Shown here: piece by piece, positions 24,607-33,121 of the stretch | Layout: every line of letters begins with the position of its first letter | Numbering within the stretch: the stretch's first letter is position 1 | Made by a program: the position numbers and the translations under genes | Assembly (NCBI GenBank): GCA_964369955.1 | Contig: CAYJFQ010000003.1 | Coordinates: 40,450 to 104,449, forward strand | Source: CAYJFQ01 sp964369955 | Lineage (GTDB): Bacteria; Bacillota_I; Bacilli_A; Erysipelotrichales; Erysipelotrichaceae | Direction of reading: 5' to 3' | Length of the DNA stretch: 64,000 nt | Notes under the pieces: generated by a model | What the model was told of the DNA's origin: nothing | Database searches by the model: none | What the model saw: the letters and a program-made list of their open reading frames with translations, nothing else

Positions 24607-25698
24607 ATGGAAAAAGTATATGGTAATTGCGATTTAAAAATGATGGAAGATTTTTGTCAAGCAGATGGTCCTTCTGGGGCAGAAAAAGAAGCAACTCGAG
24701 TAATGAAGAGTTATTTAGAAGGATATGTAGATGAAATTAGTTATGATAAGTTAGGTTCAATCATTGGGCTTAAAAAAGGTAGCGGCAATGGTCCTAAATT
24801 AATGTTAGCTGGTCATATTGATGAGATTGGTTTTGTGGTTAACAAAATTGAAGATAGTGGTTATATTCGTTTAACTCCACTTGGCGGATGGTGGCCACAT
24901 GTATTATTGGCTCATCCATTAATTATAACTACTACAGAGGGTAAAAAAATCTATGGCGTTGTAGGTTGTCAAGCTCCTCATGGCTTAAAACCAGAACAAC
25001 GTTCTAAAGTTATGGATTTAGCTGATATGTTTGTTGATGTCGGTGCTAAAAATAAAGAAGAAGTATTAGAGTTAGGAATTAAAATTGGGGATTTTATTAC
25101 TCCAAAGAGTGATTTTGAAGTATTGAGCAATCCAAATTACTTATTGGCAAAAGCTTGGGATGATCGTGTTGGAGCTTTAATTGCGACTGAGGTTGTTCGT
25201 AATTTAAAAGGCGTTGACCATAAGTGTGATGTTTATGCGGTTGGTAGTGTTCAAGAAGAAGTTGGTTTAAGAGGTGCTAAGACTTCTGCCTTCAAAATTC
25301 AACCAGATGTTGCGATTGCTTTAGATGTTACTACCGCTGATGATTTCCCAGGCGGTAAAGGAGATTGCAAGATTGGTGTAGGTCCTACTGTAAGCGTTCA
25401 AGATGGTTCAGTTTTAGGTCATCGTGGTTTTGTTGAGTATATTGCTAATCTATGTAAAGAAATGGAATTAGATTTTCAATATAACATCTTAACTGCTGGG
25501 GGTACAGATTCAGGCGAAATCCATAAAACAGGTGAAGGAGTTGTGACTATCACAATGTCTGTTCCTGCTCGTTATATTCACAGTCATCACGGAGTTATTC
25601 ACCGTAAAGATTATTGTGATACAGTTGCGGTTATTACTGAGTTTGCAAAAAGACTTGATAATGACTTGTTAGAAGTTCTTGAAAGCAGTAATCGTTAG
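24607..25698 (+). CDS. M42 family metallo-aminopeptidase
   Basis: 363 residues, normal for M42 (PepA/TET/FrvX-type) co-catalytic zinc aminopeptidases. Metal ligands are visible in order: H in AGHIDEIGF, bridging D in AKAWDDRVGA, E-E in SVQEEVGLRGAK (catalytic base and ligand), D in IALDVTTADDFPGG, and H in ARYIHSHHGVIH. These enzymes form cytosolic tetrahedral complexes that trim peptides. It is the first gene of a run leading to lspA (2 bases later). Confidence 0.94.
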   Translation: MEKVYGNCDLKMMEDFCQADGPSGAEKEATRVMKSYLEGYVDEISYDKLGSIIGLKKGSGNGPKLMLAGHIDEIGFVVNKIEDSGYIRLTPLGGWWPHVLLAHPLIITTTEGKKIYGVVGCQAPHGLKPEQRSKVMDLADMFVDVGAKNKEEVLELGIKIGDFITPKSDFEVLSNPNYLLAKAWDDRVGALIATEVVRNLKGVDHKCDVYAVGSVQEEVGLRGAKTSAFKIQPDVAIALDVTTADDFPGGKGDCKIGVGPTVSVQDGSVLGHRGFVEYIANLCKEMELDFQYNILTAGGTDSGEIHKTGEGVVTITMSVPARYIHSHHGVIHRKDYCDTVAVITEFAKRLDNDLLEVLESSNR

Positions 25699-25700
25699 TA

Positions 25701-26162
25701 ATGAAGAAAATATTTTATTTATTATATGTAGTTGTTGTAACTGTGGTGTTGGATCAACTTAGTAAAATTTGGGCCGCTGATTATTTACTAAGTAATGGAC
25801 CTATCGAGGTTATTAAGGGATTTTTTAGCTTTACTTATGTCAAGAATACAGGAGCTGCTTGGGGACTTTTCCAAGGAGCTACAACTTTCTTTGTCATTGC
25901 CTCTGTTGCAATGCTTGTTATTTTAGTAGCTTGGTTTATTAAGTCTAAACGTTCAGCTTTCTCTTTTGCTATGGCATTAATGATTGGTGGGACAATAGGT
26001 AACTTAATTGATCGTTTAACATTAGGCTATGTTAGGGATTTCTTAGATTTCATAATTCTTGGCTATGATTTTCCAGTTTTTAACTTAGCTGATTCATTTT
26101 TATGTGTTGGTGTAGGGTTAATGATTTTTGACTATATTATGGAAGAGCTATATGGAAAATAA
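25701..26162 (+). CDS. lspA: lipoprotein signal peptidase (signal peptidase II)
   Basis: 153 residues, four membrane helices. Family blocks are present: VLDQLSKIWA, FTYVKNTGAAWGLF, GGTIGNLIDRLTLGYVRDFLDF and VFNLADSFLCVGVGLM, the last two carrying the catalytic aspartates. It removes signal peptides from prolipoproteins after Lgt has attached lipid; an Lgt fusion is encoded at 41746 and a probable lipoprotein at 28827. The start is two bases after the M42 stop with a poor ribosome binding site, suggesting translational coupling. Confidence 0.95.
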   Translation: MKKIFYLLYVVVVTVVLDQLSKIWAADYLLSNGPIEVIKGFFSFTYVKNTGAAWGLFQGATTFFVIASVAMLVILVAWFIKSKRSAFSFAMALMIGGTIGNLIDRLTLGYVRDFLDFIILGYDFPVFNLADSFLCVGVGLMIFDYIMEELYGK

Positions 26163-27069
26163 AGTGTTAATTGTTGCAGAAGAAGATATTAAAACTAGGT
26201 TAGATGTCTTTGTTTGTAAACATGATAGTAATCTTTCGCGTTCAAGGGTTCAAAAATTAATTAGTGATGGAATGATTCTTGTCAATGGTGCGAATGTTAA
26301 AAGTAATTATAGTGTTTCATTAGATGATGAAGTAAGTATTGAGATTCCAGCTAACCAGGAGTTAGATTTAACTCCAATTAAAATGGATTTAGATATCATC
26401 TATCAAGATAGCGATCTATTAGTGATTAACAAACCAAGAGGGCTTGTTGTTCATCCCGGAGCTGGGGTATATGATAAAACATTAGTCCATGGTTTATTGT
26501 ATGAAATAAAAGATTTATCTGGAATTAATGGAGTTAATCGTCCAGGAATAGTTCATCGTATTGATAAAGATACAAGCGGATTGTTGTTAGTTGCAAAAAA
26601 TGATAAAGCTCATATTTATCTATCAAAATTGTTGGAAGACCATAAGATTAAACGCACATACTTAGCTTTAGTCGAGGGTATTATTAATCATGATAGCGGA
26701 ATTGTTGATGCACCAATTGGACGTGACGAAAGAGATCGTAAAAGAATGGCGGTTACAAGTAAAAATAGTAAACCAGCAATCACAAATTTTAAGGTTATTC
26801 AAAGATTTAATAAGTATACTCTAATTGAGTGTCAACTAGAAACCGGAAGGACTCACCAAATTAGAGTACACATGAATTATATTGGACATCCTATTGTTGG
26901 AGATCCGAAGTATGGACGTCGTAAGACTATGGACACAAATGGTCAACTACTGCACGCTTATAAATTAGAGTTTACTCTACCAAGTGATAAAAGTCTTAAA
27001 CAACTTGAGGTAGAACTTCCTAAGTATTTTAAGGATGTACTGGAGAAAGTAGAAAATGAAGAAAATTAA
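26152..27069 (+). CDS. rluD: 23S rRNA pseudouridine synthase, RluD family
   Basis: 305 residues from ATG 26152, chosen over upstream TTG 26128 because GGAAGAG lies at good spacing and the S4 domain then starts naturally. The N-terminal S4 RNA-binding domain (SNLSRSRVQKLISDGMILVNG) precedes the catalytic domain with the active-site Asp in HRIDKDTSGLLLVAKN and the ECQLETGRTHQIRVHM motif. RluD-type enzymes modify helix 69 of 23S rRNA. It overlaps lspA by 11 bases and the rhomboid gene by 14; lspA-rluD adjacency is common in Firmicutes. Confidence 0.94.
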   Translation: MENKVLIVAEEDIKTRLDVFVCKHDSNLSRSRVQKLISDGMILVNGANVKSNYSVSLDDEVSIEIPANQELDLTPIKMDLDIIYQDSDLLVINKPRGLVVHPGAGVYDKTLVHGLLYEIKDLSGINGVNRPGIVHRIDKDTSGLLLVAKNDKAHIYLSKLLEDHKIKRTYLALVEGIINHDSGIVDAPIGRDERDRKRMAVTSKNSKPAITNFKVIQRFNKYTLIECQLETGRTHQIRVHMNYIGHPIVGDPKYGRRKTMDTNGQLLHAYKLEFTLPSDKSLKQLEVELPKYFKDVLEKVENEEN

Positions 27070-28276
27070 TGATAACTATCAAGTTTATCAATTAAGAATT
27101 GCGTATCAATTGGAAGTTGATCATGATTATGTACCAATACTAATTAAAGGGAATAATCATGGTCTATGGTTTGCAAATTTTAAGGCTAAAAACTATCCTT
27201 TGATCAAACTTTCCAGTCTTTATACAGATGATCATAAAACCAATAAACAAAATATTGAGATTACTGATAAAGTTGGAAAACTTATGGGTAAAAAGATTGA
27301 ATACATTGAATTAGCTTGTCATGTTGAGGGATTAGAAGAATTGCCTGAGAATGTTTACGATATTTCTGATGGGGTGGATGATAAGATTTTAGATTCTTTT
27401 CCAGATTTTATTCAGATTTATTTGGATTGTGAAAATCCTGAAGAAGAGTTAAAAGAAATAAATGAAAATCTTAAAAGATTTCGTTCTGAAAAGACTAAAG
27501 AGAAACTTAAGAAATTAAAATTGCCTAGTGTCACGATGGTAATAATTGGGATTTGTAGTTTAGTTTTCTTGGCAAGCTTATTTGTTGGTGGTAGTGATAA
27601 AGTAGCTGTCGCAATTAACTTAGGCGCTTTATATACAGCATTTGTTGATGGAATGGGTGAGTATTGGAGATTTTTAACCGCAGGTTTTGTACATATCACT
27701 GTTTTTCATTTTTTAATGAATATGTATGCGCTCTATAATCTTGGGATCTTCTTGGAGAATATAGTAGGTAAATTTAATTATGCAATTACTTTAATTATGG
27801 GGATTATTTTTGGATCTTGGTTAGCTTATTTAACTGGGGTTAACACTGTTACTTTAGGTATTAGCGGTGGTTTATATGCCTTGTTTGCATTATTGATTGT
27901 TTATTTCATCAAAACTGGTTTAATTAAAAATCCAATGATGTATCGTCAGGTTTATATGTTGATTGCGCTAAATGTAATAATTAGTTTTAGCCCTAATATT
28001 AGTCTATTTGGTCATTTAGGGGGAGCTATTGCTGGTGGATTAATCGGAATTGTTATTTTCTATAAACACAATAAGAGTTTATTCTTAAATACCGCAATCG
28101 CTTGTGGCTTGATAGTTGGGTTAATGGCTGTTAGGACGATGGAACCTAAGCCTCTAGATACAGTCTATTATGGTACAGATATTAAAGTTATTGAGAATTA
28201 TCGTGCTTGGGGTTTAGATGATTATGCTGATCACATTGAGACTAGTATGAATAAATTCTACTTAGAACAGGAATAA
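27056..28276 (+). CDS. rhomboid family intramembrane serine protease
   Basis: 406 residues. The first about 165 are a soluble, cytosolic domain of unknown type, then six or seven membrane helices. The serine nucleophile is in LGISGGLYALFAL (G-x-S-G), the His partner in FGHLGGAIAGGLIG, and FLMNMYALYNLG carries the helix 2 residues. This resembles YqgP/GluP of Bacillus, which also has an extra N-terminal domain and a C-terminal tail (TPR there; here only about 50 residues after the last helix). It overlaps rluD by 14 bases. Confidence 0.9.
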   Translation: MKKINDNYQVYQLRIAYQLEVDHDYVPILIKGNNHGLWFANFKAKNYPLIKLSSLYTDDHKTNKQNIEITDKVGKLMGKKIEYIELACHVEGLEELPENVYDISDGVDDKILDSFPDFIQIYLDCENPEEELKEINENLKRFRSEKTKEKLKKLKLPSVTMVIIGICSLVFLASLFVGGSDKVAVAINLGALYTAFVDGMGEYWRFLTAGFVHITVFHFLMNMYALYNLGIFLENIVGKFNYAITLIMGIIFGSWLAYLTGVNTVTLGISGGLYALFALLIVYFIKTGLIKNPMMYRQVYMLIALNVIISFSPNISLFGHLGGAIAGGLIGIVIFYKHNKSLFLNTAIACGLIVGLMAVRTMEPKPLDTVYYGTDIKVIENYRAWGLDDYADHIETSMNKFYLEQE

Positions 28277-28277
28277 T

Positions 28278-28763
28278 ATGGATAATAATATTTTAACTTG
28301 GGAACAATATTTTATGGCGATGGCTCATTTAGCTGGTAAGAGATCTAAAGACCCTTCAACTCAAGTTGGTGCTTGTATTGTCAATAAATCTAATAAAATT
28401 GTGGGCATTGGTTATAATGGTATGCCTATTGGGTGTGACGATTCTGTTTTTCCTTGGACAAGAGAAGGTGAACTAAATCAAACGAAGTATCCATATGTTG
28501 TTCATGCGGAACTTAATGCAATTCTCAATAGCATTAAAGACTTAGATGGGTGTCGAATATATGTTTCATTATTTCCTTGTAATGAATGTGCAAAAGCTAT
28601 CATTCAATCAGGAATAAAAGAAATAATTTATGAAGATGATAAATATGCAAACACCGACTCAGTAATCGCCAGCAAAAAGATGTTAGAAGCGGCTGGTGTA
28701 AAAATTAAACTTACAGATTTTAAGATTAACTTAAATGTTGAAATACTAACTGAAAACAATTAA
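28278..28763 (+). CDS. comEB: deoxycytidylate deaminase (ComEB-like)
   Basis: 161 residues. Zinc-binding and catalytic residues are VVHAELNAILN (HAE) and FPCNECAKAIIQSG (PC-x2-C). The N-terminal WEQYFMAMAHLAGKRSKDPSTQVGA and IVGIGYNGMPIGCDD are typical of dCMP deaminase, which makes dUMP for thymidylate synthesis. It follows the rhomboid gene after one base, and a terminator overlaps its 3' end, so it closes the 24607-28763 transcription unit. Confidence 0.93.
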   Translation: MDNNILTWEQYFMAMAHLAGKRSKDPSTQVGACIVNKSNKIVGIGYNGMPIGCDDSVFPWTREGELNQTKYPYVVHAELNAILNSIKDLDGCRIYVSLFPCNECAKAIIQSGIKEIIYEDDKYANTDSVIASKKMLEAAGVKIKLTDFKINLNVEILTENN

Positions 28764-28779
28764 ATAGTTTTCAGTTTTT
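28748..28779 (+). terminator. terminator overlapping the end of comEB
   Basis: AACTGAAAAC (28748-28757) pairs with GTTTTCAGTT (28767-28776), followed by T-run to 28779. The left arm lies in the last codons of the gene. Confidence 0.85.
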
Positions 28780-28785
28780 AATTGA

Positions 28786-28817
28786 AAAAAGATATGATTT
28801 TATAATCATATCTTTTT
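28786..28817 (-). terminator. terminator of the DUF885 lipoprotein gene
   Basis: AAAAAGATATGATT (28786-28799) pairs perfectly with AATCATATCTTTTT (28804-28817). On the minus strand it follows the TAA at 28827 and ends in a T-run. Confidence 0.85.
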
Positions 28818-28826
28818 AGTATTTAT

Positions 28827-30548
28827 TTAGTTACCATAAGCATCTAGATGCTTTTTAAGAATTGGGAATGGTACTGATCCAACTTCCAAAACTTTAGTAT
28901 GGAATAATAATTCAGTATAATCATCTGGATTATTCTTTTTAAATTCTTCTTTAAGATCTCTCAACATGTAGAATGTTACATAGTATTGAACCATATTAGT
29001 TGGATTTTCTAAGACAACATCATAGTAATAATTTGCAGTTGTTTGGTCGATCTCATAGAACTCTGACATGAAATCAAGAACATCTTCAGGAGTCCATCCC
29101 TGAGTGTGGATAGCCACATCAATTATTGCCCATAGTAGATAAGAAAAATCGCTTTCTAATAACGAAACATAACTTGGATAGTATTCTATTAATTCAGAAT
29201 GAGTAATCTGGTAGTGATCAACATATTTTGCCCAACCTTCACTATAACCCGTGTAAGAAATTATTTGTCTAATTGTCGGAATGTCGCTTTGTCTTACATA
29301 ATTATATTGGTACATATGACCGGGTAATCCTTCATGGATAATTGTCATCGGTGTATCATCACTGATATTAGCTGGATTAAAGAGAATTAAATTTTCTTGG
29401 TGTCCATCAATTGGCGGGATAAAGTATGCGGCAGGTGAAAAACTATCTTGAAGAGATTCATCTACTTCTCTAACTACAAATTCCGGTAGTTCAATTTCTG
29501 GAAAGTTTTCCAGAGTATCTGCATATAAGAAATTTATATGTTGCTCAATGTTTTCTACCTTAGTCACTTGATGGGCATTTCCATCTTTTCCGTATTCCGT
29601 AAATATTTCCGTTAATAGAATGTCTGCTTTTTCGATTAGGTATTCATAAGTTTCTTCTGCATCTAAATCAATTCCAACATTTGATTTAAGTAGTAAATTG
29701 TAGTATTCAATTCCTAATTCTGTATTATAAAGCGCTACATCTTCACGCTTAGTAGCAGCACTTTTTTCAAGGTCTGGCATTTGTTCAACAAGCAAATTAT
29801 AAGCAACTATAAATCCATTTGTAAGGGCATCAGTAACTTGAGCTTGGTAACTCTTAATATCCTCATTAGTTAAACCATCCACCTCGGTAATTCTTTGTTT
29901 AAGGTTTTCATAAAGGAAATAATCATCTCCTGCAAGTACAACTAAAGAAGCTTGATCGTAAATAGCTTGGTAAAATTCAATAAAGTCAGGCATTCCTTCT
30001 TCTATTTTCGCTTTCTCAAAGTCAATGTATGATTGGAAAGCTCTTGGCAAATCATTTAATGTTGCAATCATCGTCTCGATATCAGCTTTATCCACAAGTG
30101 GAATCGCCATAAAGATATAAGGCAAATCAGAGTTGATTCCTAAGAAAGAACCAAGTTGACTGTTTGCATAATAGTAGAAATTTTCACTTTCAATAACTTC
30201 ATCTAATGAATATTTAACGACATCATAAGTAATTTGTTGATCATAAGATAAAGAGTTATAATCAAACTCTTCTAACTCCGCTAAGATTAATCGGTAATCT
30301 TGGATTGAATCTAGATGCTCTTGGTAAGATTCGATCGCATAATCAGGAGTTTCTGGTTGAAAACCATAGTCCTCAGGATTTAAAAATAAACTTGTTAATA
30401 TCGGTGCATCATTTGGCAGCATTCTAGCAGGAAGTGCTTCGACAAAAGATGTAAATTCTGAATTGTCTTTAACTGTTTGTGGAGCACTGCATCCAATCAA
30501 CCCAAAAGACATGAAAATGATTAAAATAATAGAAATAATTTTTTTCAT
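28827..30548 (-). CDS. DUF885 family lipoprotein, putative metallopeptidase-like
   Basis: 573 residues. The N-terminus is a lipoprotein signal (MKKIISIILIIFMSFGLIGC, with lipobox LIGC at 17-20), so the protein is anchored on the outer face of the membrane after Lgt/LspA processing. The rest is a long helical domain of the DUF885 type; it holds TIIHEGLPGHMYQYNY, the H-E-x-x-x-G-H motif seen in that family and likened to zinc peptidases. Catalysis is not established. AAGGGGG precedes ATG 30548. It has its own terminator and is divergent from yitT. Confidence 0.9.
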   Translation of the reverse strand: MKKIISIILIIFMSFGLIGCSAPQTVKDNSEFTSFVEALPARMLPNDAPILTSLFLNPEDYGFQPETPDYAIESYQEHLDSIQDYRLILAELEEFDYNSLSYDQQITYDVVKYSLDEVIESENFYYYANSQLGSFLGINSDLPYIFMAIPLVDKADIETMIATLNDLPRAFQSYIDFEKAKIEEGMPDFIEFYQAIYDQASLVVLAGDDYFLYENLKQRITEVDGLTNEDIKSYQAQVTDALTNGFIVAYNLLVEQMPDLEKSAATKREDVALYNTELGIEYYNLLLKSNVGIDLDAEETYEYLIEKADILLTEIFTEYGKDGNAHQVTKVENIEQHINFLYADTLENFPEIELPEFVVREVDESLQDSFSPAAYFIPPIDGHQENLILFNPANISDDTPMTIIHEGLPGHMYQYNYVRQSDIPTIRQIISYTGYSEGWAKYVDHYQITHSELIEYYPSYVSLLESDFSYLLWAIIDVAIHTQGWTPEDVLDFMSEFYEIDQTTANYYYDVVLENPTNMVQYYVTFYMLRDLKEEFKKNNPDDYTELLFHTKVLEVGSVPFPILKKHLDAYGN

Positions 30549-30607
30549 AATGTCCCCCTTATAAAATCATATTAACATAAATATAGTTAGGTAAAAAGTT
30601 TTAAAGT

Positions 30608-30636
30608 TTGAATAATAAAGTAGAGAGGTATATAAT
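30608..30636 (+). promoter_or_regulatory. promoter of the YitT gene, apparently leaderless
   Basis: TTGAAT (30608-30613), 17 bases, TATAAT (30631-30636), then only six bases before ATG 30643. Transcription would start on or beside the ATG. An AGAGAGG at 30622-30628 lies inside the promoter spacer, so would not be in the mRNA. Confidence 0.65.
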
Positions 30637-30642
30637 ATTTTT

Positions 30643-31494
30643 ATGAAACTACAAAGAATCCTCAAAGACTATCTAGCAATTACGATTGGAACTTTTCTTT
30701 TAGTTGTGGCTGTAAGATACTTTGTTTTGCCTTTTAATATCTTGTCAGGGGGAGTGGCGGGTATTGCGGTAGTTTTAAGTCCTGTATTAAATATTGGTAA
30801 AGATATTATTGCCAACAGTTTGGTGGTTATTTTATTTATTGTTGGCGGTATTTTTCTGGGTAGAAAGTTTATTTTTAAAACAATTGCGAGTTCCTTAATG
30901 TATCCATTATTTTTGAGTATCTTAATGAACTACCCAATTGAAATAAATATTGATCCATTCTTAGCTAGCGCATACGCTGGAGTGTTATCTGGTTTAGGAG
31001 TGGGAATGGTGTTTAGAGTTGGGGCAAGTACTGGTGGGGTTGATGTGCCTGTCTTAGTCATTAATAAGTTTACTCATCTTCCGATTCCAAATTTAGTTTT
31101 AACTATTGATGTTGTTACAGTTCTCGCTGGATACTTAGTTTTTGGAATTGAGCCTGTTTTAATTGGGCTAATCTCAGCTTATGCATGTTCTTTGGTGATT
31201 GATAAGGTTTTGTTGTTTGGGACTAACAAGGCTATTAGCGTCAATATTATTTCTGAGCATTATTTAGAGATCTCAAAGATGATTCATGATGAGCTAGATC
31301 GTGGATCAACAGTGTTAAGTGCTTATGGAGGGTATACTAACAAAGAACGTCCAGTTTTATTATGTGCTATTGACGCAAAAGAATATCCTGATTTAATTAG
31401 AAAAATTTCAGATATTGACAAGGAAGCTTTTATCATTTCTAATCAAGCTAATGAGGTTAGAGGGAATGGCTTTTTTGGTGAATATCGTGTATAA
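30643..31494 (+). CDS. YitT family membrane protein
   Basis: 283 residues with five or six membrane helices and a C-terminal cytosolic DUF2179 domain (about 215-283; RGSTVLSAYGGYTNKERPVLLC). Family marks are FNILSGGVAGIAVVLSP, GASTGGVDVPVLVINKF and the closing SNQANEVRGNGFF. YitT proteins are widespread in Bacillota with no settled function. The ATG sits six bases after a TATAAT, with no usable ribosome binding site in the predicted transcript. ftsE follows after 36 bases. Confidence 0.92.
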   Translation: MKLQRILKDYLAITIGTFLLVVAVRYFVLPFNILSGGVAGIAVVLSPVLNIGKDIIANSLVVILFIVGGIFLGRKFIFKTIASSLMYPLFLSILMNYPIEINIDPFLASAYAGVLSGLGVGMVFRVGASTGGVDVPVLVINKFTHLPIPNLVLTIDVVTVLAGYLVFGIEPVLIGLISAYACSLVIDKVLLFGTNKAISVNIISEHYLEISKMIHDELDRGSTVLSAYGGYTNKERPVLLCAIDAKEYPDLIRKISDIDKEAFIISNQANEVRGNGFFGEYRV

Positions 31495-31530
31495 TTATTT
31501 AGTTTTAAAAGAAAATAAAAGAGGTAAACA

Positions 31531-32229
31531 ATGATTACTTTACAAAATATAAACAAAACTTATAAAAATGGTGTTAGTGCTTTAAAAGATGTGAATATTC
31601 AAATTGATCATGGTGAATTTGTCTATGTTATTGGTCCTACAGGTTGTGGCAAGTCGACGCTTATTAAAATAATTAATGGTGAAGAAATACCGACTAATGG
31701 GACGGCTGTTGTCAATAAAATAAATGTTGGCAAACTAAAACATAGCAAAGTACCATTATATCGTCGTAATATCGGAGTAGTATTTCAAGATTATCGCTTA
31801 TTGAGTCACAAAAAAGTAATTGAGAATATTTCATTTGCAATGGAATGTATTGGCAAAACTAACGATGAGATTAGAAGAAGAGTTCGTGAAGTTTTAAAGT
31901 TGGTTGATTTGGCTGATAAAGGACGTTCATATCCAAGAGAATTATCCGGAGGACAACAACAAAGGGTGGCAATCGCAAGAGCTATTGCTAATAATCCAAA
32001 AGTATTAATTGCTGATGAGCCAACTGGTAACTTAGATGCCGCAAAGGCAAGAGAAATTATGGAGTTGATTACCAAAATTAATGTTGAAGAAAAGACAACA
32101 ATCTTAGTGGTGACTCATGACATGTCACTAGTTGAAAGGTTCCCAAATCGTACAATAACTTTAGACAATGGAAGAGTTGTCTCGGATACTGGTAAAGTAG
32201 ATAAAACAAAAGAAAGTAGTGAGGCTTAA
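31531..32229 (+). CDS. ftsE: cell division ATP-binding protein FtsE
   Basis: 232 residues, one ABC ATPase domain: Walker A GPTGCGKSTLIKII, Q-loop GVVFQDYRLL, signature LSGGQQQRVAIARA, Walker B VLIADEPTGNLD and the H-loop VVTHD. FtsE pairs with FtsX (next gene) to drive a periplasmic/extracellular peptidoglycan hydrolase. AGAGGT precedes ATG 31531. A TATAAT at 31490-31495 inside the end of yitT may be its own promoter. Confidence 0.96.
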   Translation: MITLQNINKTYKNGVSALKDVNIQIDHGEFVYVIGPTGCGKSTLIKIINGEEIPTNGTAVVNKINVGKLKHSKVPLYRRNIGVVFQDYRLLSHKKVIENISFAMECIGKTNDEIRRRVREVLKLVDLADKGRSYPRELSGGQQQRVAIARAIANNPKVLIADEPTGNLDAAKAREIMELITKINVEEKTTILVVTHDMSLVERFPNRTITLDNGRVVSDTGKVDKTKESSEA

Positions 32230-32230
32230 A

Positions 32231-33121
32231 ATGTTTACAATCCTGTTTAGAAACTTAAAAGAAGCTGGCTTAGGAATTACTCGTAACTTGGCTATGGCAA
32301 TTTCTGCGGCAAGTGCTGTCTCGATTACTTTAATATTAATTGGAGCAGTTTCACTGCTGAGCTTCAATCTTGCGCATATGACTAACCACATTCAACAAAA
32401 TGTTGAAATGTTAGTAAAGATTGATAACACCGCTACTGATGTCTCTATTGATTATTTAGAAGAAGAAATCAACAAAATAGATGGAATTATTAGTATTACC
32501 TTTTCTTCTAAAGATGAAGAGTTAGAAAAATTTATTGATTCTTATGGTGATAGCTATGAGATTTATCGTGGAGCTAATAATCCGATGAGAAATGCTTTTT
32601 ATGTTCGTGTTGAGAATGGTGATTTACTAAAAGATATTTCTGATGAGATTGTTGATCTTCAATATGTTGAAGATACTAACTATGGCGGTTTAAATACTGT
32701 TAGTATGATAAATGCGATGAACGCAATTAATAGTGGCGGATTAATTGTCGCGATGTTCTTTGTTTTATTAGCTGGCTTTCTAATTTATAACACTATTAAG
32801 ATTGCGATTAATGGCCGTAAGACTGAAATCTCAATTATGCGTAGTGTTGGCGCAACTAATGGTTATATCCGCCGTCCCTTTGTTTTTGAGGGTATGATTA
32901 TTGGGTTTATCGGGTCAATTATCCCAATTCTTTTAATTGTTTTTGGTTATCGTTATGTTTATATTATGATGGATGGTTATATCTTTACTTCAATCTTGTC
33001 GTTAGCGCCTCCAGTTCCAATGGTTTTTCAAATTTCCTTAATTTTAGTAACAATTGGAATGTTAGTAGGATTCTTTGGTAGTGTAGTATCTGTAACTAAA
33101 CATTTGAAGCAGGGTAGATAA
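32231..33121 (+). CDS. ftsX: cell division membrane protein FtsX
   Basis: 296 residues from ATG 32231; the upstream GTG 32219 is part of the GTGAGG ribosome binding site and is rejected. Four membrane segments: one near residues 25-47, an extracellular domain (about 50-170; NVEMLVKIDNTATDVSID), then three near 175, 220 and 265. GRKTEISIMRSVGATNGYIRRPF is the typical FtsX cytosolic loop. It lies one base after ftsE, and its stop overlaps the start of the M23 hydrolase gene (TAATG), so an FtsEX-hydrolase module is encoded together. Confidence 0.95.
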   Translation: MFTILFRNLKEAGLGITRNLAMAISAASAVSITLILIGAVSLLSFNLAHMTNHIQQNVEMLVKIDNTATDVSIDYLEEEINKIDGIISITFSSKDEELEKFIDSYGDSYEIYRGANNPMRNAFYVRVENGDLLKDISDEIVDLQYVEDTNYGGLNTVSMINAMNAINSGGLIVAMFFVLLAGFLIYNTIKIAINGRKTEISIMRSVGATNGYIRRPFVFEGMIIGFIGSIIPILLIVFGYRYVYIMMDGYIFTSILSLAPPVPMVFQISLILVTIGMLVGFFGSVVSVTKHLKQGR

